Positions 25,960-37,719 of a stretch of 64,000 nt of DNA are shown piece after piece. The stretch comes from Cichorium intybus (taxonomy: Eukaryota > Streptophyta > Magnoliopsida > Asterales > Asteraceae): assembly GCA_023525715.1 (NCBI GenBank), contig CM042012.1, positions 35,164,151 to 35,228,150 on the forward strand, in the 5' to 3' direction. A model generated the notes under the pieces. That model saw nothing but the letters and a program-made list of their open reading frames with translations, did no database searches and had not been told where the DNA came from. Position 1 is the stretch's first letter, and the number at the start of each line of letters is the position of its first letter. The translations under genes were made by a program, and so were the position numbers.

Positions 25960-26790
25960 TGCAAAAAAGTGTAGCCCATTTTACTGCTTTACGCAACCGA
26001 CCAATCAGGTAGCTTCGTTGGCGTGCATTTAGACCATCAAGGAGCTTTCTTTTTTCCATGGGGTGACTCCATGCTCTTTCTGTGGAGAAACCTATTGCAG
26101 GTCCAAAAAGTTAGTTTCAAATTGGACACCTTATTAAAACATCACATTTACAATGAGCCATTTGATTTCTCATTGAAGTTCATCATCATCACGAGAAAAA
26201 AACGTCAAATCCACAACCAAATTTCAGTGGAAAAAACACATTACAGAGTAACTAACCTAACTTCAGTAACAATGGATGTTGTTATGGACTTTTTGGTATA
26301 TTTTCGACGCCCATATGTGAACTTCAACGATTTATACAGTCTCCGTAACCGAGCAGTGCAATATCTCCTGTAATTGCAAATCCAAATGAGGATCATAAAA
26401 TCTTCAAATGCCCATGCTATGTTATGAAAAAAAGCTAAAACCTAGATTCAATACGTAAGTTCGACATTACCGATAGCGAGTATAGTCCCCGAAAGGTAAC
26501 CCATGCTGCATTAGCGATGATTTTAAAAGCTGCAGCACTGCAAAAGCACCGATTATCGCAATTCACCATAAAATTCCTACTTCAATCAGATCATCGACAC
26601 AAGCACACAAGTTTCTTAAGAATTAAGTGCATGTAGTGCGTGTGAATACATGTGTTTGTGAGTAATTAGGGACAGACCGTTGATAGAGAACTTTGGGATT
26701 GGTACTGATCTGATCATCCACTTCCATGGAAGACACATCGCTCTTCTCCTTCGATATCACAAATTCTTCTCAGATGGATTTCAAAGCGTC
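25960..26790 (-). pseudogene. SRP68 5' gene fragment
   Basis: Minus-strand exons encode the N-terminal region of the 68-kDa subunit of the signal recognition particle, which binds SRP RNA. About 26740: SSMEVDDQIS. About 26555-26490: VLQLLKSSLMQHGLPFGDYT. About 26375-26270: RRYCTARLRRLYKSLKFTYG, then RRKYTKKSITTSIVTEV. About 26090-25970: STERAWSHPMEKRKLLDGLN and ARQRSYLIGRLRKAVKWATL. Introns with splice signals separate them. The gene stops there: the remaining three quarters of SRP68 are absent, so the product would not assemble into SRP. It may be Helitron cargo or an independent truncated duplicate. Confidence 0.8.
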
Positions 26791-26839
26791 CAACTGCCGC
26801 TTCCGAATATTGTGACGATATTCCGGTAGCCGGAAGTCG

Positions 26840-27025
26840 CTATTGCCTTCCCAACGCAAAACCGTACGACTCTTGCTCCCCTTCTTCCTCGATGTGAGAA
26901 TAATCGTAACCCTCAATCCGAAATCGAGCCCTAACTGCATCCTCCCTCACTCGATTTGTCTTTCTTGCTGGATGAAGGTGGAGCGGTGGGTTAGGCGGTG
27001 ATTGTGTACAAGACGCAAAACCCAC
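26840..27025 (-). other. 61-codon frame upstream of the SRP68 fragment
   Basis: Open from an ATG at 27025 with a proline- and charge-rich product (MGFASCTQSPPNPPLHLHPA start). It may be the 5' UTR or first exon of the donor SRP68 locus or part of another captured gene. I do not recognise it. Confidence 0.3.
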
Positions 27026-27217
27026 ACAGGTTTAGAGAAATCGAGAAGCATCGGGATAAGATTGGGTAACCCAAAGAAACCCGACCCGAAACCCGGATCC
27101 GAAGAGAAACTCACGTGTCACAACTGGGCAAAAAAACGTACACCTTGTAACGAAATTCACGGAAATTGATTTAAAGGATAATGACGTTCAATTTATTTAC
27201 AAATTACACTCATTATT

Positions 27218-27430
27218 GCTTAATAACCAAGATTGAATGTTGATAACTCATGTTTCGACCTAGAATAACTAGTGTATAATTTAAATTCCCACATGAAATA
27301 AATTTCACAAAAATTTCATCCATGCTTAATAACCAAGATTGAATGTTGCATAACTCATGTTTCAAGAATAACTAGTGTGTAATTTAATTCGCATATGAAA
27401 TAAATTTCACAAAAATTTCATTCATACTTC
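27218..27430. repeat. two tandem copies of about 105 bp
   Basis: TTAATAACCAAGATTGAATG begins near 27218 and again near 27327. The copies continue through TCACAAAAATTTCATCCAT-like ends and differ by short indels. Confidence 0.8.
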
Positions 27431-27456
27431 ACTCATATAGAAGATATATATAGAGA

Positions 27457-29223
27457 TGTAAAATGTGGATTTCAGGAAATAGTTGTTTCTCTCGATTAAA
27501 ATGAATATACTTTGCATAAAATTCGATCGGATTTATACGAGTTATTAGCGTACGCTACCGACAAGATTCGACGATGTGATTCCCGTTAAAGCTTGAACCG
27601 CAAGACATCACAAGTCATGTAGCTGTTGTTATTGTCCATGTTCATTGTGGTCATCATATAATGGTTGATTTACAATGTTTGTATCAAATGCCTACTATTG
27701 TATCATTATAGCGTAACTATAGATCACAACGTTCTGTAGGATGGAAAACAGTATATGGTGTTCGACTAAATGCCTATATTCCACCAAAAACACCATAAAA
27801 TAATTGTAATATTCTAATATTTGTTGTATCATATAATATTAATAAACAAATAAACTTATATTTTAGTAAATTTATTTATTTAAAAATTTTATATTACCAT
27901 ATAGTAACAATAATAATAATAATAATAATAATAATAACCATCTAAGTAATAATAATAATAACAACAAAATAACACAAAAGCTAGCGATCAAGCATGCAGA
28001 CTATGACAAACTATAGTGAATCAAATAATAATAATAATAATACAACTAATCTAATAATAATTAATAATAATAACAACAAAGATGGTCTGCATTAAAATAA
28101 GTTAGAGATCAAATGTGCAGACTACTACAAACCGTATGGATCATTCATGTAATAATGATAATAATAAATGAAAATATTATAAATTTAACTATAATAATAA
28201 AAGACAACAAAATACAAAATTAACAGAAAACAAAAAAGACAATGTAAGACAAAATATCAAATCAAGGGATGCAATTAGCAACCAAGGAAGATAGATAGAA
28301 TCACATTAATCGAACACATTGTAATATTCTTATAACTGGTCATAATTGAGTTATCATATCCTCAAAAGCAATTTATAGGTATATCGTAACTAAAAAGAAT
28401 TATATCTTCTTAAATATATATTACACCAAACAATGATTTATAAATTTGATTTGAGGTTTTATTAAGAAAATTGTGTTCTGTCAATTTCAATGTTGCATCA
28501 AACAAAATCAATGATGATCTTTATAGAAAATATATCATTAGATATTTTGTATGAATTATTTATCTCAACCATTATATTTGTCACGTGTCAAATTCTCTTT
28601 ACATTATTTAATTTTACACCAAAAAAAGAGTTACTAATAATTCTAAGCTTGAGTATAAGTTTTCAATGCTAGTTGTAAAACCACTCGCTAAGGATAATTG
28701 TAAAAAAATCATTTATAAAACCCATGAATTCTTATCAAAGTTTATAAGTCACTAAACACATGGACTTGGCCCCAAAACACCTTACGATGGTTAAATATTA
28801 TTTAAACACCATTTTAATATCCATTAGGTTTTGCTTAAAAATCATTTCAGAGTTTAAATTGTGAAAAGTCATATGGTCCTACTTTCAAAACAACTTAGTT
28901 GGCAATATGAATGAGGTGGTTACAATTTGAATATCATTACTTAGTTTAAATGAAATCACACAACTCATGACATTCTAAAATCTCAAGCTCTACTTAAGTC
29001 ATCCTTAATTTCCACCTAAACAAATGTTAAAATAGATTAGGCAATGCAAATACCTAGTGAAAATACTCGGGGTCAAGTCATTTAGAGCATGTAATACCAA
29101 TCACCATACTCGAGTCAAATCCCTAAAAGAAAATATTTTAAAACACACGTACCTCATAAAAATGGTTTGAGGGGAGAATTGTCCCCAAAATTCATCTTTG
29201 TCAACATTTAAATACAGCTTGCA
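27457..29223. other. AT-rich intergenic DNA with AAT tracts
   Basis: Trinucleotide AAT/TAA tracts occur at about 27908-27960 and 28025-28080. No gene is recognised. One 60-codon frame at 28490-28672 is not convincing. Confidence 0.4.
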
Positions 29224-29916
29224 ATGTCGAAAAGTATCATAGATATAGTTAGGGACTTATCCCAAAATCAACAAGGTCAATTTGTCATCATCGTCATTTG
29301 TATCAATATATCATTTAAAAATGGTTGTCTTTACTTTAAAGCATGTCCTACAAATGGAATTTATGAAACTGTCGTGAGCATTAGAAGAAATGATAGCTTA
29401 ATCTTAAATGTTGATTCAGACGTATCCAAAAGTGTATTAGATAAATTGTGTCTATGTCATTGTCAACTTGGCTATATAAACAAGAAAAGCATCGTCAAAC
29501 TCCAAACAAATGAGATTTTGGAATCATTCAACCTCAAGTCTGATGATGTATGTGAGTATTGTTTGTTAGGGAATGTGACAAAAGCGTCATTCATTGAAAA
29601 CTGTGAAAGAGGCAAGCATCTGTTGGACCTCATACACACTAATGTATGTGGATCATTCAGATTAGCTACAAGACACAGAGAAAGGTACTTCGTCACATTT
29701 ACTGATGATTTCAGTAGATATGAGTATGTTTAATTGATTAAACATAAGTCTGAAACCTTTGAGGTGTTCAAAACGTTTTAGAACGAAGTAGAGAATCAAT
29801 AGGGAAAAAGGATTAAGATACTCTGATTCGACAGGAATGGAGAATATCTTAGTCAAGAATTCTATAATCATCTGTCATACCACAACATAATACAACTCAT
29901 GTTGTGTAGTTGTACC
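29224..29916 (+). pseudogene. copia pol fragment (pre-integrase and integrase start)
   Basis: Codons from 29224 encode the end of the protease region, then the pre-integrase zinc region (LCLCHCQLGYINKKSIVKLQ, SDDVCEYCLLGNVTKASF), then the start of the integrase core (TNVCGSF, YFVTFTDDFSRYEYV). Stops follow at about 29733 and after. The first His of the HHCC motif survives but its partner is Tyr, and the catalytic Asp is Asn. Element C inserted into it at 29916; weak similarity to the next integrase block resumes at 38809. It is an old, dead copy. Confidence 0.75.
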
Positions 29917-31000
29917 TCTTGGAAATCATAGTTCATGTAATTAGTTTCAAAAACAAGAGTTTGCAACGGAAGCATAAAATCATGAACACAAATTTCATTT
30001 TCAAGAGGATCATGCTACATACATGTAGAGATAAGATGAAGAACAAGCATAGTTAAAGTTCAAGATCATAACCTTTCTTTGGAGCTTGGTATGGACGAAA
30101 ATATGATGGCTAGGAATCAATATAGCTTCCCTCTATAGTTTAGTCCACCACAAGAAAGATCACCTTAGATGCTAGTCTTCAAAGCTTGCAAGATGAACAC
30201 CTTCAACATTATTATTCTTGAAAACGTTTTTTTCAAGAGTTCTTTGTTAGAATCAAGTTGTTCTTGGCTGATATAAATCTAAGTATAAAGATGCTTTGCA
30301 CTCATGAAATCTCGGCCATGTTACCCATGATAAAAGGAGAACAATAATACATTATTCTTAAAGAAATGGCTTTACAACTTTCCATGATCAAATGTTGGAA
30401 GATGCATGCAACTAGGACTATCTTTTAACTAAACTATTATTTCCCTTTTGAGTCATGGGAGACATGAATTGGTCGAGATTCATGCTTGGCCAAAAACCAT
30501 TTTATAACATCTTCTTTTATTATTTATAAACTCTTAATCAAAGTTTATAAATAATAAACCTTTATACTTTTGTTAAATGGAATAACTTTTAAACCATATT
30601 AATGTTTATGAAACCCTTTCAAACATGTATTATATATGATGTAAATATATATACAATATGCATATTACATTTTATTTAATTTACCATTTAAATTAAATAA
30701 AAGATTTACTCATAATATAATTAAATCATTTAACTACTTAAACAATTTAATTGTTATACATGATTAATTCATCATATATGAATTATTAATCAACCTTTAA
30801 TTCTTGTAGTTATTATTATTTATATCAAATAATAACTTACAAGATTATATATTGCAAGTTTAGTATCATTTGATGTTAAATCAAATTTAACATTCCAAAT
30901 GATCAATTTGGTGTCAAACTTGTTGTTGGTGTGACCCTATAGGATCATGTATTATTAGTAATATCATTTTATGATCATCCTTGGGCATATAGAACTAACA
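29917..31000 (-). repeat. 3' LTR of element C
   Basis: Near-identical to 37720-38803 and the same length (1084 bp). Differences seen by eye include one base near 30009, one near 30209 and one near 30274. Confidence 0.95.
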
Positions 31001-31779
31001 ATCTCTCACTTGCACAAGGTTGCATCATAGAATGATATCGACAGTGGTAAACGTCTAGCAACATTTCACTGCCCCTAATAACACATGACATTGTGCCATT
31101 CAACAACATTCAATTCTTCAGAAAACACGAGGCTCTAATTGATGTATAAGGTTATCTATCAATTATCCCTTTGTCACAGACATCATGTTGAACATGAGAC
31201 ATGGATCTTAATCATTCTCATTTTATGTTCAACTTTCAATCAGGCGCCTTAGATGTCTAACTCTCAACACATAAGAGGAACAAATCCCGTCTTGACTACA
31301 TACGTCCCTCATATAGTTAGTACTATGCATGAGTATGGCCTTTATGGTTGTCTGTATTTCAAGAACAACAGTGAACCATATCAAAGCATAGTACACTCTA
31401 CACTTGAGTCCCAAATATGTATCTCAGGTCAAAGGATACAATGATAATACCTTTATTCAAGAATCACTTATGATGATGATCCATGGAGTGATCTTGAAAC
31501 GGGTCAAGTCCAATACTTGTTTACTGACAAGTACCTATGAATTTGGTTGCAACCTTTTGCTACTTTTACCCATAAAAGTCAACCAATCCAATTCATATTA
31601 GTCTTACTTCATAATTGCTCCCACAACTATGATCGACTATGGACGTTTAGAATAAGTAAATTATTCAAGGATTAAACATGCTAATAAAACACAAAATTAT
31701 GAAAGAAACATCATGTCACATATATTACATAATTCTTGTCGTTTACATAAGTTCATATTCATAAAACACTAAACACAAA

Positions 31780-34700
31780 TCAAGTCCATTCATTAGAAAA
31801 ATGGAGTCCTATACCCTTAGCATGACTTTCATGCTTAGTTTGGGGTAAAGGCTTCGTGAATGGGTCTGCCAAATTCTGATCTGTATGAACCTTGTGAATA
31901 CTTATTTCACCATTCTTAACTTCATGTCTAATGTAGTTATACCTTCGGTGAATGTGTTTGGTCTTTTGATGCAATCTAGGTTCCTTTGCTTGAGCTATAG
32001 CACCTAGATTGTCACAGAAGATTTCTATAGGGTCCCGAATGGAAGGAACAACCCCTAGATCTTCTATGAACTTTCTCATCCAGACAGCTTCTTGAGCATC
32101 TTCCGAAGCAGCAACATATTCTGATTCTGTAGTGGATTGTGCAATCACTTCTTGTTTGGAACTCTTCCAAGACACGGCTCCTCCATTTAAAATAAAGACA
32201 TACCCAGATTGAGATTTCGAATCGTCCCTATCTGTTTGGAAGCTTGCGTTAGTGTAACCCTTTACCTTTAAGCTTTCTTCCAAACCGCCGTAAACTAAGA
32301 ACATATCTTTAGTTCTTCTCAAGTACTTAAGAATGTTCTTTACAGCAGTCCAGTGGGCTTCACCTGGGTTCTGTTGATACCTACTAGTCATACTTAAGGC
32401 ACATGAGACGTCGGGCCTAGTGCATAACATGGCATACATGATGGAACCAATTGCCGAAGCATATGGGACATGTTTCATCCTTTCAAGTTCAGTCCTAGTG
32501 TTTGGGCACTGAGACTTGCTTAGGATGGTGCCATGCGGCATTGGCAAGAATCCTCTTTTGGAGTCTTGCATCTTGAACCTTTTCAAGATTTTATCAATAT
32601 ATACACTTTGGCTAAGACCAATAAGTCTTTTAGATCTATCTCTATAGATCTTTATGCCTAATACATAAACAGCTTCCCCTAGATCCTTCATTGAGAAACA
32701 ATTCTCAAGGAACGCTTTGACACCTTTTAAGGTTGGGATGTCATTTCCAAATAAAAGTATGTCATCTACATACAATACTAGGATTATGACAATGCTCCCA
32801 CTAGCTTTCTTGTAAACACAGGAGTCATCCTCATTTTTGATGAATCCAAAACTCGTAATCTTTTCATCAAAACGGATGTTCCATGTTCGAGACGCTTGCT
32901 TTAATCCATAGATAGATCTTTTAAGCTTGCACACTTTGTTTGGATGCTTGGGATCGACAAAACCTTCAGGTTGATCCATATAGACATCTTCCAATAAGTG
33001 TCCATTAAGGAAAGCGGTCTTGACATCCATTTGCCATATCTCATAATCATAGTATGCGGCTATGGCAAAAAGTATCCTAATCGACTTGATCATTGCTACT
33101 GGTGAAAAGGTCTCATCATAGTCAATACCATGAGTCTGTGAGTATCCCTTAGCGACAAGTCTAGCCTTAAAAGTGTGAACATTTCCATCCAAGTCGATTT
33201 TCTTCTTGAAAATCCATTTGTTCCCAACAGTCTTACAATTGGTGGGAAGATTAACCAAGTTCCAAACTTGATTATCGTGCATGGATTGCATCTCAGTGTT
33301 CATGGCCTCAAGCCATTTATCAGATTCAGGATCTGATATTGCACTCTGATAGTTGACGGGTTCATCAGAATCTAGCGTATAACATTCCTCTTCCATCATA
33401 AGGTAACCATACCTTTCTGGTTCAAATCGAACCCTACCAGATTTGCGAACACCTTGTGTTACAATTTGTTCCTGATCAACCGTTTGTTCAGGTTCAACAA
33501 TTTCTTGTTGAATGCTAGATTCAACTTCTTGTGTATCAGGTTGTGGTTCCTGAAGTTCCTCAAGTTCCACAAACCTCCCACTAGCCTCTTCCGTCAGAAA
33601 CTTGTTTTCTAGGAATTCAGCTTTTCGAGAAATAAATATCTTATTCTCGATGGGATTGTAGAAATAGTATCCAAGACAATCTTTCGGATACCCTACAAAG
33701 ATACATTTAGTTGAACAGGGTTCTAATTTGTTTGAAGCTTCTTGTCTAACATAAGCTTCACAACCCCATACCTTGAGATAGGATAAAGATGGAACCCTTC
33801 CATGCCATATCTCATAAGGCGTTTTATCTACCTTTTTAGTAGGTGCCATGTTTAGGAGACGAGCAGCTGTTTGTAAAGCATAACCCCAAAATGATAAAGG
33901 TAGAGTACTTCTACTCATCATGGATCGAACCATATCCAATAGTGTTCGGTTCCGCCTCTCAGACACACCATTATGTTGTGGTGTTCCAGGTGGAGTAAGT
34001 TGTGAAACAATTCCACAAGTCTTAAGATGATCCATAAAGTTTGTACTTAAGTACTCACCTCCTCTATCAGAACGAAGAACTTTAATTGTTTTGTTGAGTT
34101 GATTTTCCACTTCACTTTGAAACGTTTTGAACATTTCAAACGCCTCATGTTTATGTTTAATCAAATAAACATATCCAAAACGACTAAAGTCGTCAGTGAA
34201 GGTGATGAAATATCTTTCACCATATCTAGTCATTGGCTTGAAAGGACCACATACATCCATATGTATGATTCCTAACAAGTCCTTTGCTCTCTCATTGGTT
34301 CCGGAGAAAGGAGCTTTAGTCATTTTGCCATGTAAACAAGATTCACATATATCAAATGAGTCATTCTCATTTGCCTTCAAAAGTCCACTCTTTTGAAGTT
34401 GGGATATGCGATTCTTGTTTATATGCCCAAGGCGACAATGCCATAGATAGGTTTGACTCAAATCACTTTTGGGTCTCTTGGTGAAAGTGTGGTATAAAGA
34501 GCCATGGTTAGTCTTTTCATCAAGGTTTACTTCATAAATTCCATTTAAAGGCCTAGCCTCAAAATAGAATACATTATTTTTGTAAACACAAATATCATCA
34601 TTCATAAAGGAAAGATCAAATCCACATTGTCTTAATTTAGCAACCGAAATAATATTCCTAGTCAAGCTAGGAACATAGTAAACATTCAACAATGTCATAC

Positions 34701-35586
34701 ACAAGCCATTAGGTAGTAATAAATCAAAACTTCCAATTGAATCCACCGCAACCCTTGCATTGTTTCCAACCCGGAGTACTACCTCATTTGCCTTCAGTCG
34801 CCTACTCCTTTTGAACCCCTGCAACATATTACATATGTGAGTTCCACAACCAGTATCAAATACCCATGTGTTAGGAGATAAATTATAAAGTTCTAGGTCT
34901 ATCACATAGATACCTAAAGTGCCTTTACCGGCCTTCTTCTTCTTCAACTCTGCAAGATAGGTAGGACAATTTCTCTTCCAATGCCCAGCTTTGCCACATT
35001 CAAAGCATGTGTCTTCTTTGGCAACCTTTGCCTTCTTCTTGGGCGGATAGGAAGGTTGGACAACTTTCTTGCCCTTACCTTTGAAAGCTTTTGCTTTCCC
35101 CTTGCCCTTGGAGTTGGTGGGGTGTTCGGGTCTAGTTCTCTTTGTGCCACCTTCCTTGATCATGAGAACTTGAGTGGTTTTCTTAGGCAGATTCTTTTCC
35201 GCGGTAATTAACATCCCATGTAATTCCGGGATAGTCTTGTTTAAACCATTCATGTTATAATTCATGACAAAAGGATCAAAGGACTTTGTCAAGGAGTTAA
35301 GGATCATATCCGTTGCTAGCTCTTCGGGCATCACAACTCCAAGACGTGTCAAATGATCAATGTGACTCTTCATTTTGAGCACATAAGAGCTTACCGACTG
35401 CCCATCCTCCATCTTGCAAGCATGGAAAGCCCGAACAGTTTCGAACCTTTCCGTTCTTGTAAGTTGTTGGAACATTTCCTTTAGTTGATTAATCATGTCA
35501 TAGGCTGAATGATTCTCCAAATCCTTCTGAAGGTCGGGAATCATGGTTGCCAGCATGAGGCATGATGCATCGATGGAATCATCCAT
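31780..35586 (-). CDS. copia gag-pol polyprotein, element C
   Basis: 1268 residues open from the ATG at 35586. Order: Gag (about 1-150); zinc knuckle CFECGKAGHWKRNC (194-207); protease DTG at 244-246; pre-integrase HHCC (H383, H388, C414, C417); integrase D444, D507, E543 with the DD35E spacing; reverse transcriptase with WQMDVKTAFLNG and YVDD at 939-942; RNase H near the C terminus. The order PR-IN-RT-RH is that of Ty1/copia. The native start is almost certainly 71 codons upstream at 35799, giving about 1339 residues, but a TAA at 35649-35647 interrupts it at codon 51; at this position related Gags have a sense codon, so one base change removed the Gag N terminus. All catalytic residues checked are present. 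Proteins act in cytoplasmic particles and, after reverse transcription, in the nucleus. Confidence 0.95.
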   Translation of the reverse strand: MDDSIDASCLMLATMIPDLQKDLENHSAYDMINQLKEMFQQLTRTERFETVRAFHACKMEDGQSVSSYVLKMKSHIDHLTRLGVVMPEELATDMILNSLTKSFDPFVMNYNMNGLNKTIPELHGMLITAEKNLPKKTTQVLMIKEGGTKRTRPEHPTNSKGKGKAKAFKGKGKKVVQPSYPPKKKAKVAKEDTCFECGKAGHWKRNCPTYLAELKKKKAGKGTLGIYVIDLELYNLSPNTWVFDTGCGTHICNMLQGFKRSRRLKANEVVLRVGNNARVAVDSIGSFDLLLPNGLCMTLLNVYYVPSLTRNIISVAKLRQCGFDLSFMNDDICVYKNNVFYFEARPLNGIYEVNLDEKTNHGSLYHTFTKRPKSDLSQTYLWHCRLGHINKNRISQLQKSGLLKANENDSFDICESCLHGKMTKAPFSGTNERAKDLLGIIHMDVCGPFKPMTRYGERYFITFTDDFSRFGYVYLIKHKHEAFEMFKTFQSEVENQLNKTIKVLRSDRGGEYLSTNFMDHLKTCGIVSQLTPPGTPQHNGVSERRNRTLLDMVRSMMSRSTLPLSFWGYALQTAARLLNMAPTKKVDKTPYEIWHGRVPSLSYLKVWGCEAYVRQEASNKLEPCSTKCIFVGYPKDCLGYYFYNPIENKIFISRKAEFLENKFLTEEASGRFVELEELQEPQPDTQEVESSIQQEIVEPEQTVDQEQIVTQGVRKSGRVRFEPERYGYLMMEEECYTLDSDEPVNYQSAISDPESDKWLEAMNTEMQSMHDNQVWNLVNLPTNCKTVGNKWIFKKKIDLDGNVHTFKARLVAKGYSQTHGIDYDETFSPVAMIKSIRILFAIAAYYDYEIWQMDVKTAFLNGHLLEDVYMDQPEGFVDPKHPNKVCKLKRSIYGLKQASRTWNIRFDEKITSFGFIKNEDDSCVYKKASGSIVIILVLYVDDILLFGNDIPTLKGVKAFLENCFSMKDLGEAVYVLGIKIYRDRSKRLIGLSQSVYIDKILKRFKMQDSKRGFLPMPHGTILSKSQCPNTRTELERMKHVPYASAIGSIMYAMLCTRPDVSCALSMTSRYQQNPGEAHWTAVKNILKYLRRTKDMFLVYGGLEESLKVKGYTNASFQTDRDDSKSQSGYVFILNGGAVSWKSSKQEVIAQSTTESEYVAASEDAQEAVWMRKFIEDLGVVPSIRDPIEIFCDNLGAIAQAKEPRLHQKTKHIHRRYNYIRHEVKNGEISIHKVHTDQNLADPFTKPLPQTKHESHAKGIGLHFSNEWT

Positions 35587-35646
35587 CTTTTTAAGCCATG
35601 CATCGTGTGCGGGCTTAGGAATGGCAGGGGGCTCTTCAGGAAGTGG

Positions 35647-35799
35647 TTAATTGAGAACATATTCTTTCTTTTCTTGTTTGAGAACAATTCTCACACTACG
35701 GTACCAATCCAAGAAGTTGGTATGGTTAAGTTTTTCTCCTTCAAGGAGAGACCGTAGTGAGGTTTTGTTAGGAGCCGGGTTTGTTGCGTTTGGTGCCAT
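35647..35799 (-). pseudogene. Gag N terminus of element C, cut by a nonsense codon
   Basis: In frame with the large polyprotein. The ATG at 35799-35797 is followed by 49 codons including LEGEKLNHTNFLDWYRSVRI, the usual copia Gag start, then TAA at 35649-35647. The frame then continues open into the 1268-residue reading. Only this stop separates them. Confidence 0.85.
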
Positions 35800-37704
35800 C
35801 TACAAAATTTTGACAAGGTTCTATTTAGTAAATTATGATATTAAGTCCTTAATAATTAATACCCTTTCTTGTTTCATAAACTTTAATTAATTAAGGTCTA
35901 GAATCCAAGTTGCATTACGAATAAGTGGTTAGGTTTCCTTTATCCCGCCTATTCGATTCAACAAGGTAGGTAACAGTTTACCAATTATATCCAAATATAA
36001 TTTCTAGAGTTATGGGATCCCTTTATAACATTTATAAGTTTGGCATGTTTGATCCCATCTATGCCTTGGATTTCTAATGCTTAGGTGACCTTTATCACAA
36101 GAGATTTCCAAACGAATCATCCCACTTAAACGAACGTGTAATTTTGACAACTATTAATGGTTAGGTGTCCTTTATCCCATCAATATTGCAAAACTACTTC
36201 TTGTATCACAAGAAGACTCCAAGTGGTTAGGTATCCTTTATCCCACAAGGAAATACAAGTGATACATGAGTGTCTTTAAGAGGGATGGCATTGATTCGTA
36301 TTTCATAAGGGATTTGAATGTTTTACAATTCTAATTTTGAAAAACATATGGTATCATGTAGATTGCATGCATCCAATGAACATGGTACCATTAAATTTTA
36401 TTTTGTTAATTGGTTCCATAATCATAAAAATCTCCATTTTATTGATTCTTTGTATGTGGTCAAGATTACAATTAATATCCAATATTAAGTTTGAGTTTGA
36501 TCACATATATTAGAACCAATTTATAATCCTAAATAATTACCATTATTATTTAGGGTTGGAGTTTGTAAGAGTTCATAAAATCTCCATTTTATTTCTTGTA
36601 TCATTCATTTTCAAAACTTGACTTTATAGGTTTTATAACAAAACTCATTTTAATAAAACCAATTTTATCACATCTTATGTTTTAAAAGTCATCTTTTGAA
36701 AATTACAAACTCCTTGATGATTATGTTTAATTATCTAGGTTGTCTAGCATGCAAAAACTTATTTTCATCCACAACATAACATAACAAAACATTCAATCAT
36801 CACAAGCATGCATGGGTGCATAAACACAAGCCAACTAGTTTGATATTTCATGTGAGCCATACATGAAATATCAAGTCCAAACCTAGGGACAAAAGGGTGA
36901 CAAAAACTCAACCAAATGATCTTCGATTTGGCTAAAATTTTGCCAAGATTCTTATATCATCAAATGACACTTGAACCACCATTTCTTGACACCATTGAGT
37001 GACATGTGATTTTTCTTTGGAGCCCTCAAAACTTGCGACAGGCAGGGGCAGCAGGAAGAAAATTTTGTGGTTTTTGTTGCATTTTTCAATTCATTCTTGG
37101 ACATATTGATGCTAATACGTGTTGAAACTTAATGTATATACTAGATATTAAAGTTACCAACAATTATATCACCAAATGACCAAGATATGAATTTTTAAAA
37201 CCTTTCTAAACAATTTCGAAATCTGGACAGCAGCTCTTCAGAAAGTGCTGCTGTTGGGTGCAATCTTCTTTTGGACTTTTACTTCCTTCTCTTGTTACAT
37301 TTTGTGAAATAAATAAAATACAACTATTCTAATATTTACAAAAGGAATATTAAGAAGGAAATAACTAATTATTATTACAAACCATTTGAATAAATGAATA
37401 GATTACAACCATATCGAATACAAACACAAAACATGCATCATATGGTCCTTGGCTTGTTTATGCACCATTTTATCACATAAAATCATAAGAAAACCAACAC
37501 TTTGTTTTTCTAAGGCAACAATTTATGTAACCAAAAGCATGCAAACATAAGATATAGTTGGTTACATAAAATCATAGATAATATACTTGCATGTTGCCAA
37601 AGAAGCCATGCATGAAACTTTCATTTAAGAAGATGAACATTCATGGCTTCCAAAAACCAAGTTTATCCAAATAAACTTATTATCTAAACATGCAATATAG
37701 CCAT
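35800..37704 (-). other. leader of element C with repeated motif
   Basis: About 1.9 kb between primer site and gag, with no frame. On the + strand, GGTTAGGT(G/A/T)TCCTTTATCCC-like motifs occur four times, near 35925, 36079, 36157 and 36223. Confidence 0.75.
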
Positions 37705-37717
37705 GGCTCTGATACCA
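37705..37717 (-). promoter_or_regulatory. primer-binding site, element C
   Basis: Minus-strand TGGTATCAGAGCC, two bases from the 5' LTR. Confidence 0.9.
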
Positions 37718-37719
37718 AT

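Noticed and set aside
26023..26373. 116-codon + strand frame
   Set aside because: It is the antisense shadow of the SRP68 exons, which read clearly on the minus strand.
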